64,000 nt of DNA from CAWUFC02 sp963921335 (GTDB lineage: Bacteria; Pseudomonadota; Gammaproteobacteria; Pseudomonadales; Halieaceae). The DNA lies in the NCBI GenBank assembly GCA_963921335.3, contig CAWUFC020000001.1:682001-746000 (forward strand). Direction: 5' to 3'. The notes beneath the pieces are model-generated. The model was not told the origin of the DNA and did no database searches. It saw only the letters and a program-made list of their open reading frames with translations. This document shows, piece by piece, positions 45,114 through 53,328 of this stretch. The translations under genes were made by a program, and so were the position numbers. Positions within the stretch are counted from its first letter, which is position 1. Each line of letters opens with the position of its first letter.

Positions 45114-45140
45114 AAAAAAAGGCCGCCCCTGAGGGCGGCC
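45114..45140 (-). terminator. Rho-independent terminator after the aldehyde dehydrogenase
   Basis: Stem GGCCGCCC / GGGCGGCC (45121-45128 and 45133-45140) with loop CTGA; on the - strand it is followed by T7 (A7 at 45114-45120). It lies 21 bases past the aldehyde dehydrogenase stop. Confidence 0.92.
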
Positions 45141-45161
45141 TTTGGAATTGCGGGATGCGGA

Positions 45162-46625
45162 CTAGATCTTGGTCTGCATCTTGATGGTTTTCTCAGTCGC
45201 ATCGCCGTACGGGGGCAACATGCCACCCAGCTTGGCCACGTTGATATTGGCCTGCTTGTAGATGGACTTGGCATGGCTGAAGTTCTTGAAACCCTGGTAG
45301 CCGTGATAGGAACCCATGCCTGCAGGGCCTACGCCGCCAAAGGGCAGATCTTCCTGCATGATGTGCATGATCACGTCGTTGAGGCAGACACCGCCGGAGG
45401 TGGTGCCATCCAGCACGGCGCGCTCTTCCTGGCCGTCTTTACCGAAGTAGTAGGCTGCCAGCGGGCGCGGGTTGTCGTTGACGTAGCGAATGGTTTCGCT
45501 GAAGTCCTTGTAGGTTTTGATGGGCAGAAGCGGACCGAAGATCTCTTCCTGCAGGATGCGCATGTCATCGGTCGGGTTCTTAACGATGGTTGGGGCAATC
45601 TTGCGAGTACCGCCCTGGTTGTCGAAGTCTTCGCCTTCCGGTGCCAGTGAAATCACTTCGGCACCTTTGGCTGCAGCGTCTTCCAGGTTTTCCTTTAAGC
45701 GCTGGTAGTGGCGCTCGTTGATGATGGAGGTGTATTCCGGGTTATTGACCATGGTGGGGTACATCTCGCTCACCGCGCTGCTGATCTCGGCGATCACTTC
45801 ATCCACGCTTTCTTCCGGCACCATCAGGTAATCCGGGGCCAGACAGATCTGGCCCGCGTTCATGGTTTTACCCAGCATCACGCGACTGGCGGTTTGTTTC
45901 AGGTCGGCGCTACGGCTGACCAGCACAGGGGACTTTCCGCCCAGTTCCAGAGTCACAGGTACCAGGTTTTTGGCCGCGGCCGCCATGATGTGCTTGGCGA
46001 TAGAGGTGGCGCCGGTAAACAGCAAGTGATCGAAAGGCAGGCCACTGAAGGCAGCACCGGTCTCCGGGCCACCGGTGAAGATGGCGACTTCTTTCTCGTC
46101 CCAGGCGTCGCGCACGATTTCAGCCATCACTTCAGAGGTAGCGGGGGTGAACTCGGAGGGCTTGATCATGGCCCGGTTGCCGGCGGCCAGAATGTCGGCC
46201 AGAGGGCCGAAGGTCAGGTTGACCGGGAAGTTCCAGGGGCTGATGACACCCACGACACCCAGGGGCTGGTATTCAATGCGGGACTTGCCGCCCAGCAGGT
46301 TGAGCGGGAACATGGTTTTGCGTTTTTCCGGCTTCATCCACTTGCGCACATCTTTCATGGCGCTCTTGAAGGGCATGATGCTGGCGGATACGTCTGTCAG
46401 CATGGAGATTTCGCGGGGACGACAGCTGAAGTCGGTGTTCAGGGCCTCTACGATTTTGTCCTGGTGCTTGTGCACCGCTTCCATGCCGCGGCGCATGCGG
46501 TCTATGCGTACCTCTGCGCTGACATGGCCTTCGCTAATGTAGTCTTCGCGCTGGGCTTCCAGCACGTTCATCATGGATTCGGTAATCGGGTCGCTGTGAT
46601 CAGTAATCTGCTCGGGAGCGTTCAT
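45162..46625 (-). CDS. Aldehyde dehydrogenase, coniferyl-aldehyde-dehydrogenase-like
   Basis: A 487-residue NAD(P)-dependent aldehyde dehydrogenase. The catalytic Glu lies in LELGGKSPVLV, the nucleophile Cys in NAGQICLAPDYLMVPE and an NAD-binding block in LLFTGATSIAKHIM. The APDY tail after the Cys and the block PLGVVGVISPWNFPVNLTF are typical of the coniferyl aldehyde dehydrogenase (CalB-like) and long-chain aldehyde group. It ends with a strong terminator, and its own 187-base upstream region separates it from the pilin genes. It is transcribed as a single gene. Confidence 0.92.
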   Translation of the reverse strand: MNAPEQITDHSDPITESMMNVLEAQREDYISEGHVSAEVRIDRMRRGMEAVHKHQDKIVEALNTDFSCRPREISMLTDVSASIMPFKSAMKDVRKWMKPEKRKTMFPLNLLGGKSRIEYQPLGVVGVISPWNFPVNLTFGPLADILAAGNRAMIKPSEFTPATSEVMAEIVRDAWDEKEVAIFTGGPETGAAFSGLPFDHLLFTGATSIAKHIMAAAAKNLVPVTLELGGKSPVLVSRSADLKQTASRVMLGKTMNAGQICLAPDYLMVPEESVDEVIAEISSAVSEMYPTMVNNPEYTSIINERHYQRLKENLEDAAAKGAEVISLAPEGEDFDNQGGTRKIAPTIVKNPTDDMRILQEEIFGPLLPIKTYKDFSETIRYVNDNPRPLAAYYFGKDGQEERAVLDGTTSGGVCLNDVIMHIMQEDLPFGGVGPAGMGSYHGYQGFKNFSHAKSIYKQANINVAKLGGMLPPYGDATEKTIKMQTKI

Positions 46626-46770
46626 GAGGGTCTCCTCCAGTGTGTTGGGCAGGCCATTATAGGCTCGACTTTGCCTGTTATTTAACCAGCCAGTTTAGTC
46701 TATTACGGCCAGCAAATAAAACCGGATGAACTGCTTTTTATATAAGCTGCGGCTATATGGGCCAGGCATA

Positions 46771-46797
46771 AAAAAACCGGGCATAGCCCGGTTCTTT
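46771..46797 (-). terminator. Rho-independent terminator of the pilus locus
   Basis: Stem AACCGGGC / GCCCGGTT (46775-46782 and 46786-46793, loop ATA); the - strand product ends in a T-run from the A-tract at 46769-46776. It lies just after the pilin stop at 46812. Confidence 0.88.
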
Positions 46798-46811
46798 TGA
46801 ATCAGTGCGGA

Positions 46812-47475
46812 TTAGACGCCAACGCAGATGGTGTATTGGTCATCTTCGTCATAAGCGGCTGGGCCTTGCCCTGTCGTCGGGGCAGTGTTCTGCCCGGCTG
46901 TGCCGGTACCGGAGCGCATATTGCCGGTGCGGGGCAGGCCATCGTCAATCTGCAGATCCAGCGCCGAGGCAGACGCCCCCGGTACCTGGCTCATACAAAC
47001 TTTCAGGCCGGTAAGTCCGTTGTACACATCCTGGTTGGTCACGCCAGTCAGGCCACCCCAGGGGTTGCGCGGCTGCGCCGGTATCTTCTGGATTACCGGA
47101 GATATAACCGGCCGCCTTCAAATGCTGCCAGAAACTTGTATGCTCGCCATTGGCGTTAAAACTGTTGTTGCGGTTCGCCACCAAAACACCGTTGTTATTG
47201 CCGCCGGTCACCCCGCTCCATGCAGCCCCGCGTTGTGTGATAGTGCCGGTAGGGCCATCATCGCCAGGAATGCGGCGGTAGCGGTCCTGGTAGGAGACAT
47301 AGGCTGCAGAAATGCCGCTAATATCTGAGCTGGCTTTCTTAATGCGGGAGTTCTCGATCAGTTCAGTGCCCTGCAGGATACCGCCAATCAGCAGGCCGAT
47401 AATAACCAGCATCACGGCGATTTCTACCAGGGTAAAACCACCCTGTTGATTCAATCTGCGTCCGTTGTTTTTCAT
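46812..47475 (-). pseudogene. Type IV pilin-like prepilin, frameshifted
   Basis: The prepilin starts MKNNGRRLNQQGG|FTLVEIAVMLVIIGLLIGGIL, with the class III cleavage site after GG, Glu at position 5 and a long hydrophobic helix. The reading frame shifts in CCCC at 47061-47064; with one C fewer it continues PWGGLTGVTNQDVYNG to the stop at 46812, with a C-terminal Cys pair (KVCMSQ and YTICVGV) fit for a pilin disulfide loop. The corrected length is about 220 residues. The extra C may be an error in the sequence. It lies last in the pilus locus, with an own 175-base upstream region in which TATACT at 47569-47574 (- strand) could be a -10, and is the best candidate for the major pilin. Confidence 0.8.
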
Positions 47476-47650
47476 CACAGTATTTCCTCTGTTTTTTTTT
47501 TGCAGCTTTTTGTTGCGAAATTTCTTACGGCAGCACAAGCCCACGGCTTCTGACCGTGTTTTAGCGCCAGTATACGTGAACGATTGACCCGTACCAGCCC
47601 TGAATGTTCCATTTTGAGAACTGTTACCCGCCTGTTTTGTGAACTGTTTC

Positions 47651-48340
47651 TCAATTCACCTGCCCCGCGCGCACTAGCTGGTAGGCCAGCGTATTGACCG
47701 ACACCCAGCGCCACAGGTCATCAAACGCACTGCCGCTGCCTTCGCTCAGTGTGCGATCGACAAAATCTTCATCGCCGTCTGTGTTTTCGTTCTGGTCGTT
47801 GGAACTGGTCAGGTTGCTGCCCTGGCTGAATACAACTGCGACCAGCCCGTCGGCAATCACCGTGCCACAGCTGCTATCAGTGCAAAGCCGAAAATCCGGT
47901 ACTGCGGTGATATCGATGCTGTCCGAGAAACTGCCGCCATCGGCGTCGCTAAGACTGTAGCGGTAGGGGTTGAGCCATTCGTCCGTGAGCAGGTTATCGC
48001 TGTCGGTAGGGCCTACCAGGCCCAACGTGGCTGCCGGCACAAAGCCGTGGTATTCGGTGCAACTGGTAGTGGCAGTGTTGGGTGCCGACAAACCGGCAGA
48101 TGAAGTCGTGGCGGGGCAGGGCAGGCGGCCGGTGCGGGCGGCAAAACCCACCAGGGCGTTATGAATTTCCTGTAACTGGTTGGTGGCGGTGCGTCGCTTG
48201 GCGGTATCTTGCTGCGTCGACAACGGCAATATGAGCCCGCCGATCAAGGCCCCGATAATCACCATAATCAGGGCCATCTCAACCAGGCTGAAGCCGCCCT
48301 GTCGGCGATGATCAGGGTGAAAGCAGTCGAATCGTGTCAT
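47651..48340 (-). CDS. Prepilin-like protein (minor pilin 2)
   Basis: A 229-residue prepilin from ATG 48340: a 16-residue leader ending RRQGG, then FSLVEMALIMVIIGALIGGLILP with Glu5 and the classical helix. Homologous to general type IV pilins and type II pseudopilins; the C-terminal part holds several Cys (PCPATT, SCTEY, LCTDSSC), suggesting disulfides. The frame is open upstream to 48397, but the start at 48340 gives a normal leader. It overlaps the previous prepilin gene by 29 bases and precedes the pilin gene. Confidence 0.85.
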   Translation of the reverse strand: MTRFDCFHPDHRRQGGFSLVEMALIMVIIGALIGGLILPLSTQQDTAKRRTATNQLQEIHNALVGFAARTGRLPCPATTSSAGLSAPNTATTSCTEYHGFVPAATLGLVGPTDSDNLLTDEWLNPYRYSLSDADGGSFSDSIDITAVPDFRLCTDSSCGTVIADGLVAVVFSQGSNLTSSNDQNENTDGDEDFVDRTLSEGSGSAFDDLWRWVSVNTLAYQLVRAGQVN

Positions 48341-49397
48341 TAAATGTTGCCGAATGATCTTTGATATCCAGCGACTTGAGTTGGTTGTCCGGGGCATTCA
48401 GGTTCTCGTCGTCCAGATGATCCGCCAGGCTGACCGAAGGTCGTGTCTGGCCACTCAGTGCAGCACCCGCGGCGACCAAAACAGCGCTGGCTGCTGGTTC
48501 TGGTTTGCCCACAAAGCTGAGGCAACTGCCCTCGCCGCTGGTACACATCCGATAGTATATCTGGTTTGACCAGTGTGACTGCAGCCACGCCGGTGGTATA
48601 GGGGTGGCGCCACCGCCGCAGAGTGCGCCCCATTCCGTGGGCAGTGAGCTGTTCAGAGGCAGCGCACCTGCTTGCAGATTATCTACGCTGTCGTAGGGGC
48701 CGCCAAACGCAGCAGCCCAGGGGTATTCGCCGCAGGTCGCGCGGTACTGCGCCAGCAGACGAGCGGCCTCAGGTAATGCCACTTCCGACATCAGGGCCCA
48801 AAACTTGCCGCTGGGCAGGCCCAGCAATTGATCGTTGTGACTGTCATCGAATTCGTCGGCATATTGATCCAGGTTGCCATCGGCGTTGATGCCCTCGAGA
48901 AAATCAGTGGCATTGAGTGCGGTGCGCCCCTGGTTATTGATGGCGATGCCCGGTGCAATCAGCACGGCCGCCATGGGCTTGCCGTTCAGCACCAGAGTGT
49001 TGGCGGTAGAGGCATTGCGTGGGGCAGGCGCATTTGCAACATAGCTGGTGGCCACCGCGTACCAGAGTTCGGCACCGCTGGCGTCCCTTAGGTCGCCGAG
49101 CCCAAGCGTGCTCACCGGCAACAGCCCGCGTTGGCTGGAACAGTTGCCGCCCTGGGTGTTGGATTCCCCATCACCGGTGGTATCAGGGCATGGTAATGTA
49201 AATTTGTTGGGCGGGAGTTGGCGTAGTGCATAGCCGTTTAGCGCGTCAGCTGCTAAACCCAGTATCTCGGCGTTATCGACAATTCTCTGCTGGCGCAAAG
49301 CGTTCACCGATAATCGCGATACCAGTGCTGTGGCAAACGTCAGGATCACCAGGCTGAGTATGATCAGCAGTGCGAACCCCCGCTGGCTGAAAGGCAC
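48312..49397 (-). CDS. Large prepilin-like protein lacking Glu5 (GspK/PilX-like)
   Basis: A 361-residue protein with a very short leader MPFSQRG followed by FALLIILSLVILTFATALVSRL. The position-5 Glu of normal pilins is Ile here, as in GspK-type tip pseudopilins that lack Glu5. The rest is a long globular part with Cys pairs (PCPDT, NCSSQ, TCGEY, LCGGG, RMCTSGEGSCLS). Start is GTG directly after the previous stop, with GGAGG five bases upstream. It is probably the tip or initiation subunit of the pilus; inference from GspK comparison. Confidence 0.82.
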   Translation of the reverse strand: MPFSQRGFALLIILSLVILTFATALVSRLSVNALRQQRIVDNAEILGLAADALNGYALRQLPPNKFTLPCPDTTGDGESNTQGGNCSSQRGLLPVSTLGLGDLRDASGAELWYAVATSYVANAPAPRNASTANTLVLNGKPMAAVLIAPGIAINNQGRTALNATDFLEGINADGNLDQYADEFDDSHNDQLLGLPSGKFWALMSEVALPEAARLLAQYRATCGEYPWAAAFGGPYDSVDNLQAGALPLNSSLPTEWGALCGGGATPIPPAWLQSHWSNQIYYRMCTSGEGSCLSFVGKPEPAASAVLVAAGAALSGQTRPSVSLADHLDDENLNAPDNQLKSLDIKDHSATFNDTIRLLSP

Positions 49398-49847
49398 TTA
49401 TTCCTCCGTGATTATTACTTCGGGGCTGGCGACTTCATAGCTTTCTACCACTTCGTCTTCGTCCAGCAGCCAGACCTGCCCCGGTTTTAACTGGGTACTG
49501 CGCTCCCGGGCCTGGAAGGTGACGCTTTCATTGCCTTCAAGCAATACCGCCCTCTGTGTTCCGGCCTCTCCGAGATCGCGCGTGAAGTCGCTTTGTCCGT
49601 CGATAAACAGCACCTGGCTGCCATCACTCCTGCGCACGTAGCCGGAGAAGGTCACCGTCTGCGTTTCGGGGGTGGGTGCCAGTTCGATCTGCTGCGAGAT
49701 ATCTGTTTGCGCCTCTTCGCCGTCCTCGCGAATCTGTTCCAGCATTTGTCGTTGCTGGGGCGAGGTAAACACGCGATCAAAAGGCAGTCGCTCCTGAGCC
49801 AGAGATGGGACGCTGTAAAACACCAGAGCAATCAGCAGTGATCTCAT
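49398..49847 (-). CDS. PilP/MshK-like periplasmic pilus assembly protein
   Basis: A 149-residue protein with signal peptide MRSLLIALVFYSVPSLA-QERLPFD. The remainder, with GQVWLLDEDEV near the end and a conserved beta-rich VTFSGYVRRSDGSQVLFIDG block, resembles PilP/MshK-type small periplasmic proteins. Its place after the PilO-like gene supports this. The ATG overlaps the previous stop (ATGA). It probably links the inner-membrane alignment complex to the secretin. The call rests on position and size more than on sequence similarity. Confidence 0.62.
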   Translation of the reverse strand: MRSLLIALVFYSVPSLAQERLPFDRVFTSPQQRQMLEQIREDGEEAQTDISQQIELAPTPETQTVTFSGYVRRSDGSQVLFIDGQSDFTRDLGEAGTQRAVLLEGNESVTFQARERSTQLKPGQVWLLDEDEVVESYEVASPEVIITEE

Positions 49848-50461
49848 GGCCGGGACTCCCAATTGTCGGTGATATCCGACAAGGTGTACCAGCTCAGCTT
49901 GCAGGTACTGACCATGCTGGCAGATCGCAAGTCACCGCTCTCATCGGTACGCCAGTCAATGCTGCAGTTGTCCATAGTGAATTTACCGGGCGCCTGTTCA
50001 CGTAACTCTGACATTAACCGGTAGAACTCTCCCTCGTGGGTCAGGTTCAGGTTGAGCGACATGCCGGTCACTTCAACCGGTATTTCCTGGTGCCAGTATG
50101 GGTCACCCAGCTGAGAGGTATTGCGGGTGGCACTGAGGCTGAAAGCAACCGCGGGTATCTGGTGCGCGTTACCCAGCTGTTTCAGCGTTTCAATCCACTG
50201 CAGGCGCTGGGTTTCGCCGACAACACCCGGTTGCGCCAACTCCCTGAAACGCGGACCGTGGTCCTGCAGGAGGGAGTAGGACAGCACCGCGTCGTCATTG
50301 CTCAAGGCTTGGCTTCGCTGGCTATTCTCTGCCCTCTGCAACTGCCCGTACTGACCTATGTTGTAGTAGAGCGCTAGCCCCAGCATGGTCAGGGTTGAGA
50401 CAAAGCGCAGGATTTCCGGAAAATGCGCGGACCAGTTCACTTCCACCAGGTATTCACGCAT
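49844..50461 (-). CDS. PilO/MshJ-like inner-membrane alignment protein
   Basis: A 205-residue bitopic protein: a short cytoplasmic N-terminus (MREYLVEVNWSAHFPEILRF), one transmembrane segment (about 20-38), a coiled-coil-like stretch and a periplasmic ferredoxin-like region with GMSLNLNLTHEGEFYRLMSELRE, a PilO/GspM-type feature. It overlaps the PilM-PilN-like gene by 8 bases and the next gene by 4. It would pair with the PilN-like part of its neighbour in aligning the machinery. The sequence match is weak, so position is the main evidence. Confidence 0.65.
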   Translation of the reverse strand: MREYLVEVNWSAHFPEILRFVSTLTMLGLALYYNIGQYGQLQRAENSQRSQALSNDDAVLSYSLLQDHGPRFRELAQPGVVGETQRLQWIETLKQLGNAHQIPAVAFSLSATRNTSQLGDPYWHQEIPVEVTGMSLNLNLTHEGEFYRLMSELREQAPGKFTMDNCSIDWRTDESGDLRSASMVSTCKLSWYTLSDITDNWESRP

Positions 50462-52106
50462 TCTTGGCAGCCTCCAGTATCACCATTATCTCGAATGCCG
50501 TACTGGCATTGTTGTCGGCGCCTTGCTCGGCCTGGCTGCCTAATTGATCGCTGAATACGGCGCTATCCCGCACGTCCACCGGCATACGCACTGGCAGTAC
50601 CTGAGTAACACCCGGCAAATCTGCCAGATCGTCCAGCAGCTCTCGCATGCCGTCGACTGTATCGCTATAACTGTCAGCTGACTGGCTGATGTGGCCGCGC
50701 AGGTTTAACACGGGCTGTCGCATTACAATAGTCTCATTGCCGTCACCGCTGTAATCATCGTTGAACTCCGACAGTTCAAGCCCAGCCCCGTCTGCGCCCT
50801 GGCGCTGGCGCTGCGACATCACGATCTGCGCTAGTTCGGCCACGGTGTGTTTCTGCCAGTCGATATGGTCCAGCTGCAGATGTCGATAGCGATCCTGACC
50901 CAGCACGCTGCTCAATGGTGCGAAGAAATCCTGAAGCGACTGGGAAGCGTCACGTTCAAGGGTGTTTAATATTTGAACGGACTTCTCCAGCAGATAGGCG
51001 TCTGCCAGCTGCTGTTCCATCATACCGAAACGACTATTGTATTCTTCACGCATCATGGCGGTGCGGGTTTCGACCGAGGCGGTTTTCTGGCTTGCCTCCA
51101 TGCCGTCGAGCGCGAGCAGCACTGCCGCAGTTGCGAAAATCAGGGTGCCTATCTCAGCGCCCTGGGTAATCACGCGATCGATCAGGTCACGGAAGAAGGC
51201 GCGACGCTGATAGTTCTTTGAGTAGTGATCCTGGTAAAAAGATTCTTTGGTGCACAAGAAAGAGAACAGCGCGTCGGCGGCGTAGCCTTCGCAGCCCTCA
51301 AGCTTATAGCGTCGGCAGAGGGTTTCCAGCCCAATAAACTCATAGTGCACGCTTTCGCTGCCCTGCTTCAGTAAGGCGGTGGCTTCAAGCGCCTGCTCTT
51401 CAGGTAATATGCAGTGCACTTCCAGTTGATCGTCCTGGCCCAGGATGCGCTGGTTGATCAGGAAGTTGTAAATTTCATCAGCGCCACGTTCGAGGTTGCC
51501 GACGATATCCGCCACGTTATCGTCCCAGATTTCCCGGTCGAACTTGGCTTGCCTCGACAGAAACAGGCCGCCCTGGTGGAAGTAGGTCTCGCGCAGTGCG
51601 CTGGGAATCTGCCGCGATACGATCAGGGTTTCCTTTTCGCCGCGAAACAGGTCCTTCCACAAACGATTGGTCAGGAGTGGCTGCGACCAGATGCCCGCGA
51701 GGCGCACGCTGTGATCCGCTAGTCGATCCAGCCAGGGTTTTAACAGGCTGGTGTTGGTCAGGGCTGACAGCAGCACCTGGTCGTCCCGGCGACCATGCTT
51801 GGAGCGCCCTACTATTTTGGCGCTGACATAATCCTCATCGCGATAATGGCGCTCAACCAGGCGGTCCAGCAAATGCTTGCGGTCCCGAAAATTCACGTGG
51901 GGAATGCTCTCTCTGCGAAAGCTCTCTTCAATCATGTCCACCAGCAGTTTTGAGGGCAGGCGAATGGCCTCTGACAGGAATAATTCGAAGTTCTCGAAAC
52001 CCTCCTGGCTGGGCTCAAAGTCGTGATGACCCACCAGGCGTCGACCATTCCAGTCGAACACCTTCATGCGATAGCCAGAAAAATAGAATATGCGCTGCAT
52101 ACTCAT
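50454..52106 (-). CDS. PilM-PilN-like fusion protein of the pilus platform
   Basis: A 550-residue protein. Residues 1-310 are a soluble domain, possibly a degenerate actin-like (PilM or GspL-cytoplasmic type) fold; a single transmembrane segment lies at about 318-336 (GTLIFATAAVLLALDG); residues 340-420 form a coiled-coil-rich periplasmic start and the rest is a ferredoxin-like periplasmic domain. This architecture equals PilM plus PilN in one chain, as in GspL. It sits between the MshG and PilO-like genes. The N-terminal part has few recognisable PilM motifs, so the call is architectural. Confidence 0.6.
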   Translation of the reverse strand: MSMQRIFYFSGYRMKVFDWNGRRLVGHHDFEPSQEGFENFELFLSEAIRLPSKLLVDMIEESFRRESIPHVNFRDRKHLLDRLVERHYRDEDYVSAKIVGRSKHGRRDDQVLLSALTNTSLLKPWLDRLADHSVRLAGIWSQPLLTNRLWKDLFRGEKETLIVSRQIPSALRETYFHQGGLFLSRQAKFDREIWDDNVADIVGNLERGADEIYNFLINQRILGQDDQLEVHCILPEEQALEATALLKQGSESVHYEFIGLETLCRRYKLEGCEGYAADALFSFLCTKESFYQDHYSKNYQRRAFFRDLIDRVITQGAEIGTLIFATAAVLLALDGMEASQKTASVETRTAMMREEYNSRFGMMEQQLADAYLLEKSVQILNTLERDASQSLQDFFAPLSSVLGQDRYRHLQLDHIDWQKHTVAELAQIVMSQRQRQGADGAGLELSEFNDDYSGDGNETIVMRQPVLNLRGHISQSADSYSDTVDGMRELLDDLADLPGVTQVLPVRMPVDVRDSAVFSDQLGSQAEQGADNNASTAFEIMVILEAAKNA

Positions 52107-52123
52107 GTCACTGTCGCCTCAGC

Positions 52124-53326
52124 TTACCCAATGAGAGCCACCGTATCCCAGACAGGGCCCAGCACCGACAGCATGATCCATCCCAACAGGCTACCCATAA
52201 TAATGGTCAGCACCGGCGCAATCGCAGGCTCAATGGTGTCGATGGTTTCCTGTATTTCCCGGTTGTAAAAATAGCTGACGTTTTCCAGTGCTTTGTCCAG
52301 GTCGCCGGTGTTTTCACCTACTCGCAGCATGCGAATAATCAGCGGAGGGAACATTTCTACACTCGCGAAACTGTCGCTGATACCACCGCCTTCGGCAATG
52401 GACTGGCGGGCTCGGTGAATCGAGTCAGCCATATAAGTATTGCCCACCAGCTTCTCGCAAATTTCCAGCGAGCGCAGCAGGGTCACCCCGGATGCGTAGA
52501 GCAGGGCCATGTAATTAGAAAAGCGAGCCAGTTTGATCTTGAAAGACAGGCGACCAAAAATCGGGATCCGAAAGCTGAGCCGGTCCACAATATAGCGTAT
52601 TTCGGGTCGCGACCTGGCTGCCAGCTGAATAAATGCGACTGCGCCCAGCGGTACCAGCACCAGCATGTACCAGTAGTTGCCTACGAAGTCTGAGACCGCA
52701 ATCAGGGCCTGGGTGTGAAATGGAATTTCGCCGCCCAACTCGGTCACAAAAGGAACGATCTTGGGCACCAGGTAAATCATCATAAAGGCGAACACCACCA
52801 GCACGACCACGGTGACAATGCTGGGGTACATTAATATCTTTCGGGTTTTAGCGATCAGCTCGTCAGACCAGCGCAGGTTTTCGCCCATCTCGCGCAGCAC
52901 TCTCGGCAGCTCTCCACTCTCTTCACCCACGGCAATCAGTGAGCGAAAGACCTCGTCAAAATCCTGTGGAAATTCCGCCAGCGCACCAGAAAAGTTCTTG
53001 CCGCCGGCAATCGCTTCAATCAGCCCGGTGAGCACATCGCGGTAGTAGCCATTGGGCATGCTGTCACGCAAATCCATCAGGGCATCCAAAAGAGGCACGC
53101 CAGAGCGGGTGAGTTGTTCCAGGTGAAAAACCATATTAATGATATCGCGACGAGCAATAGAGCTGCTCCCGAGCCTGATTGTCGATCGCTTGTGCTCATT
53201 GCAGGCGATCATGTCCAGACCCTGGTTCTCCAGCCGGTGTTCTACCTCGAGCTCGTTTTTAGCGACCAGCGTGCCGCTTCGGACTTTGCCGAAGGCATCC
53301 ATGGCGCGGTAACGATACTCCTGCAT
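52124..53326 (-). CDS. mshG: MshG-like inner-membrane platform protein (GspF family)
   Basis: A 400-residue GspF/PilC/MshG family protein with two repeats of the T2SSF domain. Visible signatures: MQEYRYRAMDAFGKVRSGT at the N-terminus, FHLEQLTRSGVPLLDAL, FPQDFDEVFRSLIAVGEESGELP in repeat 1, and MALLYASGVTLLRSLEICEK and PPLIIRMLRVGENTGDLDKAL in repeat 2; three transmembrane segments follow the usual places. It forms the platform on which pilins are assembled by the ATPase. It starts 2 bases after the mshE stop. Confidence 0.92.
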   Translation of the reverse strand: MQEYRYRAMDAFGKVRSGTLVAKNELEVEHRLENQGLDMIACNEHKRSTIRLGSSSIARRDIINMVFHLEQLTRSGVPLLDALMDLRDSMPNGYYRDVLTGLIEAIAGGKNFSGALAEFPQDFDEVFRSLIAVGEESGELPRVLREMGENLRWSDELIAKTRKILMYPSIVTVVVLVVFAFMMIYLVPKIVPFVTELGGEIPFHTQALIAVSDFVGNYWYMLVLVPLGAVAFIQLAARSRPEIRYIVDRLSFRIPIFGRLSFKIKLARFSNYMALLYASGVTLLRSLEICEKLVGNTYMADSIHRARQSIAEGGGISDSFASVEMFPPLIIRMLRVGENTGDLDKALENVSYFYNREIQETIDTIEPAIAPVLTIIMGSLLGWIMLSVLGPVWDTVALIG

Positions 53327-53328
53327 GC

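Noticed and set aside
47520..47600. A -35/-10 promoter pair for the pilin on the - strand
   Set aside because: TATACT is a fair -10, but the -35 at 16 bases matches only two of six positions, so it is mentioned but not called.
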